A stretch of DNA of 14,672 nucleotides. Source: Comamonadaceae bacterium. GTDB lineage: Bacteria > Pseudomonadota > Gammaproteobacteria > Burkholderiales > Burkholderiaceae_C. The stretch spans positions 1-14,672 of the forward strand of contig CANCDA010000043.1 in assembly GCA_947374705.1 (NCBI GenBank). The letters run 5' to 3'. A model generated the notes under the pieces. It was given only the letters and a program-made list of their open reading frames with translations. It made no database searches and was not told the DNA's origin. Shown in pieces: positions 1 to 6,658 of this stretch; within the stretch, counting starts at the first letter, position 1; each line of letters begins with the position of its first letter. A program made the translations under genes and the position numbers.

Positions 1-259
1 TCACGGGCAGGCGGATGCCAAACCACTGGGTCACGCCCAGGGATTGGATCAAGGTCACGATGCCGCAGCAAAACAGGTCGGCAGAAATCAGAAAGGCCAC
101 CTGCTCGGGTGACAGCTTCAAAGCGCGGCCAATGATGAGCGGCACGGCCACCGCACCCGCGTACATCACCAGCACATGCTGTAGCCCCAGCGCCATCAAG
201 CGGCCCGAGGGGAGTTTTTCATCAACGGGATGGGTTCCCGTACTTAAAGTAGCACTCAT
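1..259 (-). CDS. NCS2-family purine permease (xanthine/urate), N-terminal part only
   Basis: The reverse strand reads from an ATG at 257-259 to the window edge without a stop, giving 86 residues that begin MSATLSTGTHPVDEKLPSGR. The stretch ALGLQHVLVMYAGAVAVPLIIG followed by a Cys-rich helix (LFCCGIVTLIQSLG) is typical of the first two membrane helices of nucleobase:cation symporter-2 proteins (UacT/PbuX/XanP group), which import xanthine or urate with protons. A clear Shine-Dalgarno AAGGAGA lies at 265-271, five bases before the start. The gene follows the GntR regulator in the same direction with a 49-bp gap, so the two may be cotranscribed. The neighbouring urate genes suggest urate or xanthine as substrate; that is inference, since the substrate-binding helices lie outside the window. 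Confidence 0.85.
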   Translation of the reverse strand, partial: MSATLSTGTHPVDEKLPSGRLMALGLQHVLVMYAGAVAVPLIIGRALKLSPEQVAFLISADLFCCGIVTLIQSLGVTQWFGIRLPV

Positions 260-268
260 CTTTATCTC

Positions 269-290
269 CTTCGTGGTTGTCTTCGTGGTT
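269..290. repeat. Short tandem repeat before the permease ribosome binding site
   Basis: The 10-mer CTTCGTGGTT occurs at 269-278 and again at 281-290, a 12-bp period. It lies directly upstream of the permease start on its coding strand, and its first copy overlaps the Shine-Dalgarno. Its function is unknown. Confidence 0.6.
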
Positions 291-308
291 AGTTTTGCGG
301 CTAAAAGG

Positions 309-1010
309 TTAGCGTCGATTCAGTGCACCGCGCAAGTCAAAGCGCTCTGCTTCGGGCATCAAGGAGCGGTGCGCACAGCCATCTAAGTGGTGGGCCATGC
401 ACTTCAATGCGCCGGGCTTGTCGCCGGCTTCCAACTTGGCAAGAATCCCTGCGTGATCATCAAATGAGCAAGCGTTTTTTCCCGGTGCATCAACACTGGC
501 GATGAGTAAGGTGGTACGTGACACCAGCCGCCGCAGCATGTCTGTCAGCAGCTGGTTGCCTGCCAGTTGCGCCAGCTCCACATGGAAGTCTGCCGACAGG
601 CGAATCCAGGCGGAACGGTCACCCGCCAGCCAGGCGGCACGTTCTTTCTTCACCATGTCTTTGAGGCGCTTGATTTCGGCTATGGGTTTTTCGTCCGCCA
701 CTTTTTGTACGACCAGACGCTCCAAGGTTTGGCGTAACTCGAACATGTCCTGAGCCTCTTTTTCAGTGGGGCTGGCAATGAACGCCCCTCGGTTGGGCTC
801 CAGATCGACCAGGCCTTCATTGGCCAACTGGGTGAGCACTTTACGAACGTTATGGCGTGCGAGTTTGTAAATTTCACATAGCACCTGCTCGGTGAGCTTG
901 GTCTTGGGCGGGAGCCGGTGCTCCATGACTGCATCAAAGATGTCGGCGTACATCCGGCTTTCATCATCAGCCAGTGCATCAATGTTTACGGTGGTTTTTG
1001 ATTTAGGCAT
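309..1010 (-). CDS. GntR-family (FadR/FCD subfamily) transcriptional regulator
   Basis: This 233-residue protein has an N-terminal winged helix-turn-helix (about residues 20-80, including LARHNVRKVLTQLANEGLVD and the wing PNRGAFIA). An all-helical FCD ligand-binding domain follows (about 85-225). The FCD metal-site residues look present: D141, H143, H186 and H207/H208. I chose the ATG at 1008-1010. An in-frame TTG at 1026-1028 would add six residues, but it lies inside the palindrome 1017-1030, which fits an operator better than coding sequence. No strong ribosome site is visible for either start. The gene is divergent from hiuH-puuD-alc-allA and upstream of a purine permease, so it probably controls both sides in response to a purine or catabolite. 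The effector and the sign of regulation cannot be read from the sequence. Confidence 0.93.
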   Translation of the reverse strand: MPKSKTTVNIDALADDESRMYADIFDAVMEHRLPPKTKLTEQVLCEIYKLARHNVRKVLTQLANEGLVDLEPNRGAFIASPTEKEAQDMFELRQTLERLVVQKVADEKPIAEIKRLKDMVKKERAAWLAGDRSAWIRLSADFHVELAQLAGNQLLTDMLRRLVSRTTLLIASVDAPGKNACSFDDHAGILAKLEAGDKPGALKCMAHHLDGCAHRSLMPEAERFDLRGALNRR

Positions 1011-1016
1011 TGTTAG

Positions 1017-1030
1017 GATTGTCAACAATC
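1017..1030. promoter_or_regulatory. Palindromic operator candidate for the GntR regulator
   Basis: GATTGTCAACAATC is a perfect 6+2+6 inverted repeat between the divergent genes. It fits the general FadR-subfamily site pattern, in which TTGT and ACAA half sites flank a short centre. It covers the proposed -35 box of the rightward promoter, so binding there would be expected to block hiuH transcription. That the neighbouring regulator binds here is inference. Confidence 0.65.
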
Positions 1031-1046
1031 TGTATTATTTTATAAA
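1019..1046 (+). promoter_or_regulatory. Sigma70-type promoter of the hiuH-puuD-alc-allA operon
   Basis: A -35 box TTGTCA (1019-1024, five of six consensus bases) is separated by 16 bp from a -10 box TATAAA (1041-1046, five of six). Transcription would start near 1053, about 60 bases before the hiuH ATG. The region is strongly AT-rich compared with its surroundings. Confidence 0.6.
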
Positions 1047-1065
1047 ACAATCTGAATTAAGATTG
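1025..1065. promoter_or_regulatory. Direct and inverted repeats over the hiuH transcription start
   Basis: ACAATCTGTATTA (1025-1037) recurs as ACAATCTGAATTA (1047-1059), one mismatch and a 22-bp period, about two helical turns. The second copy also forms the left arm of a perfect inverted repeat, CAATCT (1048-1053) with AGATTG (1060-1065). Their position across the -10 and start region suggests secondary operator sites for the regulator or another DNA-binding protein. Confidence 0.45.
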
Positions 1066-1115
1066 GTGTAAACCCTGTATTCATCAGAATGCCATTCACC
1101 TAACATAGAGGCACT

Positions 1116-1469
1116 ATGGGACGATTAACTACACATGTATTGGACACGGCACACGGGAAACCGGGTCGAGACGTTCAAATCCATCTTTATAAAATTGTTG
1201 ACAATTCAAGAATTGAACTGTCAACAAAATTTACCAACACCGATGGTCGCTGCGATGCGCCGCTTCTCGAAGGCGATGCTTTGCAGTCTGGCGTTTATGA
1301 GCTGGACTTCTCTGTGGGTGACTACTTCCGCGCGATGGGTGTGGCGCAAACGCAGCCGCCGTTTTTGGATGTGGTGACGCTGCGCTTTGGCGTGGCCGAT
1401 GTCGCGCAGCACTACCACGTGCCGCTGGTGGTGACGCCCTGGAGCTACTCCACCTACCGGGGGTCTTGA
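1116..1469 (+). CDS. hiuH: 5-hydroxyisourate hydrolase (transthyretin-like)
   Basis: The product hydrolyses 5-hydroxyisourate, made from urate by the enzyme of the next gene, to OHCU. The 117-residue length fits the family. Diagnostic signatures are the N-terminal LTTHVLDTAHGKPG with catalytic His7, Arg45 (NTDGRC), the HYHVPLVVTP motif with His99 and His101, and the C-terminal tetrapeptide YRGS that separates HIU hydrolases from transthyretins. AGAGG at 1107-1111 precedes the ATG. The stop codon abuts the puuD start codon, indicating coupled translation. Codons 26-38 are unusually AT-rich and contain overlapping inverted repeats that match the upstream operator candidate. No signal peptide is seen, so it is probably cytoplasmic. 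Confidence 0.96.
   Translation: MGRLTTHVLDTAHGKPGRDVQIHLYKIVDNSRIELSTKFTNTDGRCDAPLLEGDALQSGVYELDFSVGDYFRAMGVAQTQPPFLDVVTLRFGVADVAQHYHVPLVVTPWSYSTYRGS
1194..1228. promoter_or_regulatory. Intragenic operator-like inverted repeats inside hiuH
   Basis: ATTGTTGACAAT at 1194-1205 is identical to the 12-bp core of the upstream palindrome read on the other strand. A second copy at 1217-1228 matches 10 of 12 bases, 23 bp away. TTGTTGACA (1195-1203) and TGTCAACAA (1219-1227) form a perfect 9-bp inverted repeat, and CAATTC/GAATTG (1202-1207, 1210-1215) nest inside it. They are probably downstream operators for the same regulator; this is not proven. Confidence 0.5.
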
Positions 1470-2672
1470 ATGGAAACACTGCTCCCCTATGTGCTGGACT
1501 GGGCCAATTTGCTGCTGCGCTGGCTGCACGTCATCGTGGGCATCGCCTGGATTGGTGCCTCGTTTTATTTCGTCTGGCTCGACAACAGCCTGCACGCTCC
1601 GCTAGACCCAGCCCTCCAGGCCAAAGGCGTGGGCGGTGAGCTGTGGGCGGTACACGGTGGCGGTTTTTACAACCCGCAAAAATACCTGGGCAGTCCCCCG
1701 CAGATACCTGAGAACCTGCATTGGTTCTACTGGGAGGCTTACAGCACCTGGCTCACAGGTTTTGCGCTGTTCACTGTGCTTTACCTGTTCAATGCCGACA
1801 CGTTTTTGATTGACCGCAAGGTGTTCGACATGGCCCCCGCCACGGCGGTCATGGCGGCACTGGCTTTCTTGGTGACGGGCTGGGTGGTGTATGACGCGAT
1901 TTGCCGGGTGTGGGGTGAGCGCCCTGGGGGTGACCGCATCGTCGCCTTGCTGGTGCTGGTCTATGTGGTGGGCGCGACCTTGGTGGCCTGCCATTTGTTC
2001 TCGGGCCGCGCCGCGTTCTTGATTATCGGGGCCATGCTGGGCACGAGCATGAGCGCCAACGTGTTCTTCTGGATCATCCCGGGGCAGCGCAAGGTCATCG
2101 CCTCCATGCGCGCGGGTGACACCCCTGACCCCGTGCATGGCCAGCGTGCCAAGCAGCGCAGCGTGCACAACACCTACTTCACGCTGCCCGTGCTGTTCAC
2201 CATGCTGTCCAACCACTACAGCATGACCTACACGCACCCCTATAACTGGGCGGTGCTGCTGCTCATCATGCTTGCTAGCGTGTTGATTCGCCAGTTCTTC
2301 CTGCTCAAACACAAGGGCGTGTGGAACTGGAATTACCCCGCTGCGGGGGTGATTCTGCTGCTGGGCGTGGCCGTCTGGCTGGCCCCAATGCCATCGTCAT
2401 CAATGGCGACCAGTAACCCCGCCGCAGCCACCACCACCACCCTGGCCGATATCCAGCCCATCTTCAATCAGCGCTGCGTCATGTGCCACAACGCGCAATT
2501 GGCCAGCAAAAATATCCGGCTGGATTCACCCGCCGCCATCCAGACCAACGCGCAATTGATTTACCAGCAGGCCGTCATCCTCAAGACCATGCCCATGAAC
2601 AACGCCACCGGCATCACCGAGGCCGAGCGCGCCACCCTGGGCCGCTGGTTCAGGGCGGGCGCGCCACAATAA
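1470..2672 (+). CDS. puuD: Membrane urate oxidase (urate hydroxylase) with cytochrome c domain
   Basis: This 400-residue protein matches the PuuD family, integral membrane enzymes that oxidise urate to 5-hydroxyisourate and pass electrons to cytochrome c rather than oxygen. The N-terminal about 310 residues carry roughly eight membrane helices, beginning WANLLLRWLHVIVGIAWIGA and ending GVILLLGVAVWLAP, with several His residues. A Thr/Ala-rich linker leads to a C-terminal cytochrome c domain with the haem motif CVMCH at residues 336-340. The probable Met ligand is Met374, in KTMPMNNATGITEAER. The ATG directly follows the hiuH stop. The domain order membrane-then-haem and the adjacent HIU hydrolase make the call secure. 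The haem domain would need export and the Ccm system, not seen here. Confidence 0.95.
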   Translation: METLLPYVLDWANLLLRWLHVIVGIAWIGASFYFVWLDNSLHAPLDPALQAKGVGGELWAVHGGGFYNPQKYLGSPPQIPENLHWFYWEAYSTWLTGFALFTVLYLFNADTFLIDRKVFDMAPATAVMAALAFLVTGWVVYDAICRVWGERPGGDRIVALLVLVYVVGATLVACHLFSGRAAFLIIGAMLGTSMSANVFFWIIPGQRKVIASMRAGDTPDPVHGQRAKQRSVHNTYFTLPVLFTMLSNHYSMTYTHPYNWAVLLLIMLASVLIRQFFLLKHKGVWNWNYPAAGVILLLGVAVWLAPMPSSSMATSNPAAATTTTLADIQPIFNQRCVMCHNAQLASKNIRLDSPAAIQTNAQLIYQQAVILKTMPMNNATGITEAERATLGRWFRAGAPQ

Positions 2673-2704
2673 AGTCACTCTCGCCACTCCATCCAGGATC
2701 AGCC

Positions 2705-3724
2705 ATGTCCGTCCCCCAACTCGACCCCAACGCCCCCGATTTCACCCGTCGCCACATGAACCTGGCCGACCCGCGCCTGGGTGCACAAGCCCTGCACTGC
2801 ACGGATGATTTCTTTGCCCCCATGACGCGCATGCTCAACCCCGAGCCCGCCGTCTTCATCCCCGGCAAATACGATGAACACGGCAAGTGGATGGACGGCT
2901 GGGAGAGCCGCCGCAAGCGCGTTAACGGGCACGACCACATCATCGTGCGCCTGGCCCGGCGCGGTGTGATCTTTGGCGTCGATATCGACACCAGCCACTT
3001 CACCGGCAACTACCCGCCCGCCGCTTCCCTGGAGGGCTGCGACTGCGAGGGCGACCCGGTTGACAGTACGACGTGGACAGAGGTCTTGCCCTCCGTCAAC
3101 CTGCAAGGCAACAGCCACCATTACCACGATGTCTCTCACGCAGTAGCGAATGATCACGCCTACACCCACATCCGCCTCCACATCTACCCGGACGGCGGCA
3201 TTGCCCGCTTGCGCGTTTACGGCCAGCCTAAACGCGACTGGGCCAACACCAGTCGCAGTGAATTGATCGATCTGGCCAGCATTGAAAACGGAGGCTATGT
3301 GGTGGCCACCAACAACCAGCACTTCGGCCTGGCCAGCAACATGCTCATGCCCGGGCGGGGCGTTAACATGGGCGACGGCTGGGAGACACGCCGCCGCCGC
3401 GAACCCGGCAACGACTGGTGCGTGGTGGCGCTGGGCCAAGCCGGTGTCATCGAAAAAATCGAGGTCGATACCTGCCACTTCAAAGGCAACTACCCCGATC
3501 GCTGCTCCCTCCAGGCCGCCTTTGTGCAGGGCGGCACCGAGACCTCGCTGGTGACGCAAAGCATGTTCTGGCCGGTGCTGCTGCCCGAGCAAAAACTGCA
3601 AATGGACTTGCAGCATTATTTCGAAAAAGAAATCGCCAAGCTCGGCCCCATCAGCCACGTGCGCTACAACATGCACCCGGACGGCGGCACCTCGCGTCTG
3701 CGCTTGTGGGGGAAGCTGGCATGA
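2705..3724 (+). CDS. alc: Allantoicase
   Basis: The product hydrolyses allantoate to ureidoglycolate and urea. The 339-residue protein shows the internal duplication of allantoicases. Paired motifs are GWESRRKR (65-72) with GWETRRRR (225-232), DTSHFTGNYP (95-104) with DTCHFKGNYP (255-264), and HIYPDGGIARLRVYG (159-173) with NMHPDGGTSRLRLWG (322-336). The open frame extends upstream to 2483 across the puuD haem domain, but the start is the ATG at 2705. AGGA at 2695-2698 precedes it, and the protein then begins as family members do. It lies 32 bp after puuD, and its stop overlaps the allA start (ATGA, 3721-3724). Confidence 0.95.
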   Translation: MSVPQLDPNAPDFTRRHMNLADPRLGAQALHCTDDFFAPMTRMLNPEPAVFIPGKYDEHGKWMDGWESRRKRVNGHDHIIVRLARRGVIFGVDIDTSHFTGNYPPAASLEGCDCEGDPVDSTTWTEVLPSVNLQGNSHHYHDVSHAVANDHAYTHIRLHIYPDGGIARLRVYGQPKRDWANTSRSELIDLASIENGGYVVATNNQHFGLASNMLMPGRGVNMGDGWETRRRREPGNDWCVVALGQAGVIEKIEVDTCHFKGNYPDRCSLQAAFVQGGTETSLVTQSMFWPVLLPEQKLQMDLQHYFEKEIAKLGPISHVRYNMHPDGGTSRLRLWGKLA

Positions 3725-4239
3725 ACGCTTTGAACATCCAGCCGCTGACCCGTGAAGCCTTCGCCCCCTTCGGTGAAGTCATCATGCTCGACGGTGCCAA
3801 GCACTACCCCATCAATGCGGGCACGACCGAGCGCTTTCATGCCTTGGCCCGTGTGGACGCAACCGAGCAGGGCGGCGTGCCCGTCATCAGCCTGTTTCGC
3901 GGCCAGCCCCGGCCCCTACCACTGCCCATCACCGTGATGGAGCGTCACCCCCTAGGCAGCCAAGCCTTTGTGCCCGTCACCCAGTCCGCCGACGATGAAT
4001 ACCTGGTGGTGGTCGCGCCAGCGGGGGAGTTGGATGCGAGCCAGATGAAGGCCTTTTTGGCCAAAGGCTTTCAGGGCGTGAGCTACGCGCGCGGTGTGTG
4101 GCATCACCCCTTGATCGCGCTGCGCCGGGTCAGCGATTTTTTAATCGTGGATCGGGTGGGTGAGGGCAATAACTGCGATGAGGTTGAGCTGGATGGGCAA
4201 CTGGTGTTGACCGAGGCGGCTTGCGTGGCGGCACGCTAG
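3721..4239 (+). CDS. allA: Ureidoglycolate lyase
   Basis: This 172-residue protein matches AllA, a cupin-like enzyme that splits ureidoglycolate into glyoxylate and urea, the step after allantoicase. Family signatures are LTREAFAPFGEVI near the N-terminus, the ISLFRGQPR segment (56-64), MERHPLGSQAFVPV (73-86) and the cupin strand FQGVSYARGVWHHPL (117-131). The ATG overlaps the alc stop by four bases, implying translational coupling. Longer readings of this frame reach back to 3418 but overlap alc and are rejected. It is the last gene of the urate operon. Confidence 0.95.
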   Translation: MNALNIQPLTREAFAPFGEVIMLDGAKHYPINAGTTERFHALARVDATEQGGVPVISLFRGQPRPLPLPITVMERHPLGSQAFVPVTQSADDEYLVVVAPAGELDASQMKAFLAKGFQGVSYARGVWHHPLIALRRVSDFLIVDRVGEGNNCDEVELDGQLVLTEAACVAAR

Positions 4240-4352
4240 CCAACACGGGTCGCCCATCACCCACTCAACACCAGTCGCTCAAAGGTGAAACCGCGAGGCA
4301 TTGAGGAGGCGAGGCAAAATGCGGCTTTCCCCCTCTACTGGATTGACCTCAT
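4240..4352. other. Spacer between the urate operon and the MetE-like gene
   Basis: I see no clear rho-independent terminator and no convincing promoter in these 113 bp. The only structured element is a strong ribosome site (GAGGAGG, 4303-4309) that serves a short overlapping reading frame rather than the annotated downstream start. Confidence 0.4.
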
Positions 4353-4396
4353 ATGCTGCTCCCCACCACCGTCGTCGGAAGTTACCCCCAGCCTGA
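4319..4396 (+). CDS. Possible 25-codon leader peptide
   Basis: The ATG at 4319-4321 follows GAGGAGG with a 9-bp spacing and a second GAGG at 4311-4314. It opens a 25-residue frame (MRLSPSTGLTSYAA...) ending in TGA at 4394-4396. The frame overlaps the first 14 codons of the MetE-like gene in another frame. The downstream ATG at 4353 has no visible ribosome site, so the leader may supply ribosomes by coupling. It shows no homology I recognise and may be fortuitous. Confidence 0.3.
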   Translation: MRLSPSTGLTSYAAPHHRRRKLPPA

Positions 4397-5375
4397 TTGG
4401 CTGATTGATCGCGCCATGCTTTCCAAAGTCGTGCCGCGCGCCAATATGCATGAGTTGTGGCGCATCCCGGTCGAGCGGCTGAAAGAAGCGCAGGACGACG
4501 CCACGCTGCTCGCCATTCGCGACATGGAGCGCGCGGGCATCGACATCATCACCGACGGTGAAATGCGCCGCGAGAGTTACTCCAACTACTTTGTCGCCGC
4601 GCTGAATGGCGTGGACGCCGACAACCCCGCCGTCATCACCAACGCCGCAGGACGTCAGGTTCGCGTGCCGCGTGTGAACGCGCCCATCCAACGCCGCCAT
4701 GCGGTGGAGGTGCGCGACTTGCAGTTCCTGCGCGCCAACACGGATCGCCAGATCAAAATCACGCTGCCCGGCCCCTTCACCATGGCGCAGCAAGCGCACA
4801 ACGAGTATTACGGTGACATCGACGAAATGGCCATGGCGTTTGCGGCGGCTGTGAATCAAGAGGTGCTGGACTTGCAGGCCGCCGGTGCCGATGTGATCCA
4901 GCTGGACGAGCCCTGGCTGCGCAACGATCCCGTGGCCGCCAACCGCTTTGCAGTGCAGGCGATCAACCGCGCGCTTGAGGGCGTGACGATTCCGACCGTG
5001 GTGCACCTGTGCTTCGGTTACGCGGCTGTCGTGCCGGGGCAAAAGCCCACGGGCTATTCATTCCTCACGCAGTTGGCCGATTCAAGCGCGCAGCAAATCT
5101 CCATCGAGTGCGCCCAACCCGCGCTCGACCTGGGCATGCTCAAAGACTTGTCGAACAAGAAAATCCTGCTCGGCGTGATCGACTTGGGCAGTCCCAAGAT
5201 CGAGACAGGTGAAGACGTGGCGGTGCGCATCCGTGCGGGCTTGAAGCACGTCAGCGCAGACCGTATGATCCCCGCGCCCGACTGCGGCATGAAGTACTTG
5301 CCGCGTGCTACCGCCTTCGCCAAGCTCAAGGCGCTGGCCGATGGGGCGGCGATTGTGCGGCGTGAGTTGTCGTGA
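4353..5375 (+). CDS. MetE C-terminal-domain-like methyltransferase (methionine synthase II family)
   Basis: This 340-residue TIM-barrel protein matches the catalytic half of cobalamin-independent methionine synthase. It lacks the MetE N-terminal domain; full MetE is about 750 residues. Visible signatures are VVGSYPQP (7-14), ITDGE (66-70) and LDEP (184-187). The zinc ligands His218 and Cys220 (VVHLC), Glu252 (SIEC) and Cys311 (PDCGMKYL) are all kept. In true MetE a DIHSP motif supplies an invariant His; the matching position here reads DLGSP. The family also includes core-MetE methionine synthases and alkyl-thiol transferases, so the acceptor and donor are unknown. No mesX-like partner is adjacent. 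It ends 7 bp before a convergent small gene. Confidence 0.85.
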   Translation: MLLPTTVVGSYPQPDWLIDRAMLSKVVPRANMHELWRIPVERLKEAQDDATLLAIRDMERAGIDIITDGEMRRESYSNYFVAALNGVDADNPAVITNAAGRQVRVPRVNAPIQRRHAVEVRDLQFLRANTDRQIKITLPGPFTMAQQAHNEYYGDIDEMAMAFAAAVNQEVLDLQAAGADVIQLDEPWLRNDPVAANRFAVQAINRALEGVTIPTVVHLCFGYAAVVPGQKPTGYSFLTQLADSSAQQISIECAQPALDLGMLKDLSNKKILLGVIDLGSPKIETGEDVAVRIRAGLKHVSADRMIPAPDCGMKYLPRATAFAKLKALADGAAIVRRELS

Positions 5376-5382
5376 TTTCAGA

Positions 5383-5595
5383 TCACTGAGCCTGTCGTCG
5401 CCGCAGGTACTGCACAAGAAACCCGCCCCCCAGCACCAGCGCGAACCAGCCGACGAGCGACGAGGCGGACACTATGTCCCGCAGGGCTGACGCGCTCATG
5501 AATTGCGGCGACAGCAGCACGCCCAGGCCGATGAGGGCGATGAAGACGCCTTTGTAGAGCAACTCCCGGTCTTCGGGTGTGCCGAGATTATTCAT
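5383..5595 (-). CDS. Small two-helix membrane protein of unknown function
   Basis: The 70-residue product has two hydrophobic segments, about residues 14-31 (YKGVFIALIGLGVLLSP) and 45-63 (SSLVGWFALVLGGGFLVQYL). It ends in a basic tail, RRRQAQ. The ATG at 5593-5595 gives a plausible N-terminus, MNNLGTPEDRE, though no strong ribosome site is seen. It is convergent with the MetE-like gene and divergent from the Bug gene. I do not recognise a family; similar tiny membrane proteins are common in Comamonadaceae genomes. Confidence 0.7.
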   Translation of the reverse strand: MNNLGTPEDRELLYKGVFIALIGLGVLLSPQFMSASALRDIVSASSLVGWFALVLGGGFLVQYLRRRQAQ

Positions 5596-5692
5596 AGTGG
5601 AAAAGCGCCACGGGTGAGTTTGGGCGTGTGAGTGTGAGTTGTATTGCTGATTTCATATCAATTAAAGTCGTCAATAACTTGAGGATACACGC

Positions 5693-6658
5693 ATGAAACA
5701 TTGGACGATGGTTGTGTTCGCGGCACTCTGTGGGATCGCAGGATCGGCGGTAGCGCAAGAGTGGCCCACGCGCCCCGTCAAGCTGATCGTTCCCTACCCG
5801 GCGGGCGGTGGTGTGGATGTGATGGCGCGTGCCCTGGCCCAGCGCCTGCAAGACAAGTGGCAGCAGCCCGTCACCATTGACAACCGGCCTGGTGCCAATA
5901 CCTTGATAGGCACCGAGGCTGTGGCGCGATCAACCGACAACCACACCCTGTTGTTCACCACCGACGCCACCTTCACCATCAACCCGAATCTCTATACCAA
6001 GCTGCCCTACGACACTGAGAAAGACTTTTCCCCCGTGACGCAGTTGGTGGCCTTCAACCAAATGCTGGTCGCCAACGCCAGCCTGCCCGCCAACAACCTG
6101 AAAGAGTTGCTGGCTTTGGCCAAAGCAAAACCGGGGTCCTTGTCCTATGCGTCTTATGGGCCCGGCAGCCAGCCCCAACTCGCCACTGAGATGCTCAAAC
6201 AGAAATCTGGCGTGTTCATCGTGCACATTCCGTATCGCGGCGTCCCGCAAGCACTGATGGCTGCGGTGAGTGGCGAGGTGCAGTTGACTTGGTCGGGCCT
6301 AGTGTCGGCACGTGCGCACATGGCCAGCAAACGCATCAAACCGCTGGCCTATGGCGGCAAAACCCGTGACAGCGCTTACCCCGACGTGCCCACCATGACC
6401 GAGCTGGGATTTCCCGAGGTGGACGCCCATGTATGGATGGGCGTGTTTGCGCCAAGCAGCTTTGCCCCCGCCTTGGTAAACCGCATGCACCGCGACCTCT
6501 TGGCCGTGATCAGCGAGCCTGACTTTCGCAGCAAAGAGATTGAAGGCAAGTCGTTTGACTTTGTGGGTGCGGGGCCGGATGAGTTTGGCCGCCATATCCG
6601 CAGCGAGAGTCGCTCACGCCGCTCAACCCTTAAAACTTCAGGCGCAGTGATCGAATGA
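5693..6658 (+). CDS. Bug/TctC-family periplasmic solute-binding protein
   Basis: This 321-residue protein is a tripartite tricarboxylate transporter receptor of the Bug type, abundant in Burkholderiales. Residues 1-22 form a signal peptide ending AVA before QEWPTRPVKLIVPYPAGG. That sequence is the family hallmark, with the ligand-carboxylate loop GGGVDVMAR. Other Bug motifs are NRPGAN (64-69), SYASYGPGSQPQLATEML and the YPDVPTMTELG signature near 230. A ribosome site GAGGA at 5681-5685 precedes the ATG. No TctA/TctB membrane subunits are nearby, as is usual for orphan Bug proteins, so the ligand is unknown. Its stop overlaps the next start (ATGA, 6655-6658). The C-terminal helix is rich in Arg and Ser (SESRSRRS), slightly atypical. 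Confidence 0.95.
   Translation: MKHWTMVVFAALCGIAGSAVAQEWPTRPVKLIVPYPAGGGVDVMARALAQRLQDKWQQPVTIDNRPGANTLIGTEAVARSTDNHTLLFTTDATFTINPNLYTKLPYDTEKDFSPVTQLVAFNQMLVANASLPANNLKELLALAKAKPGSLSYASYGPGSQPQLATEMLKQKSGVFIVHIPYRGVPQALMAAVSGEVQLTWSGLVSARAHMASKRIKPLAYGGKTRDSAYPDVPTMTELGFPEVDAHVWMGVFAPSSFAPALVNRMHRDLLAVISEPDFRSKEIEGKSFDFVGAGPDEFGRHIRSESRSRRSTLKTSGAVIE

Noticed and set aside
2483..2704. Upstream extension of allantoicase by 74 codons
   Set aside because: It overlaps the haem domain of puuD in another frame; the ATG at 2705 has its own ribosome site and a family-like N-terminus.
2699..3676. Long antisense reading frame (325 codons) opposite allantoicase
   Set aside because: Alc is certain from its duplicated motifs; the antisense frame is a codon-bias shadow rich in Val, Ala and His with no recognisable domain.
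4240..4352. SAM-type riboswitch before the MetE-like gene
   Set aside because: The 113-bp spacer shows no multi-stem architecture or terminator that would support one.
6595..6658. Possible frameshift at the C-terminus of the Bug protein (Arg/Ser-rich tail)
   Set aside because: Length and the closing SGAVIE fit the family without gaps, so simple divergence explains it.
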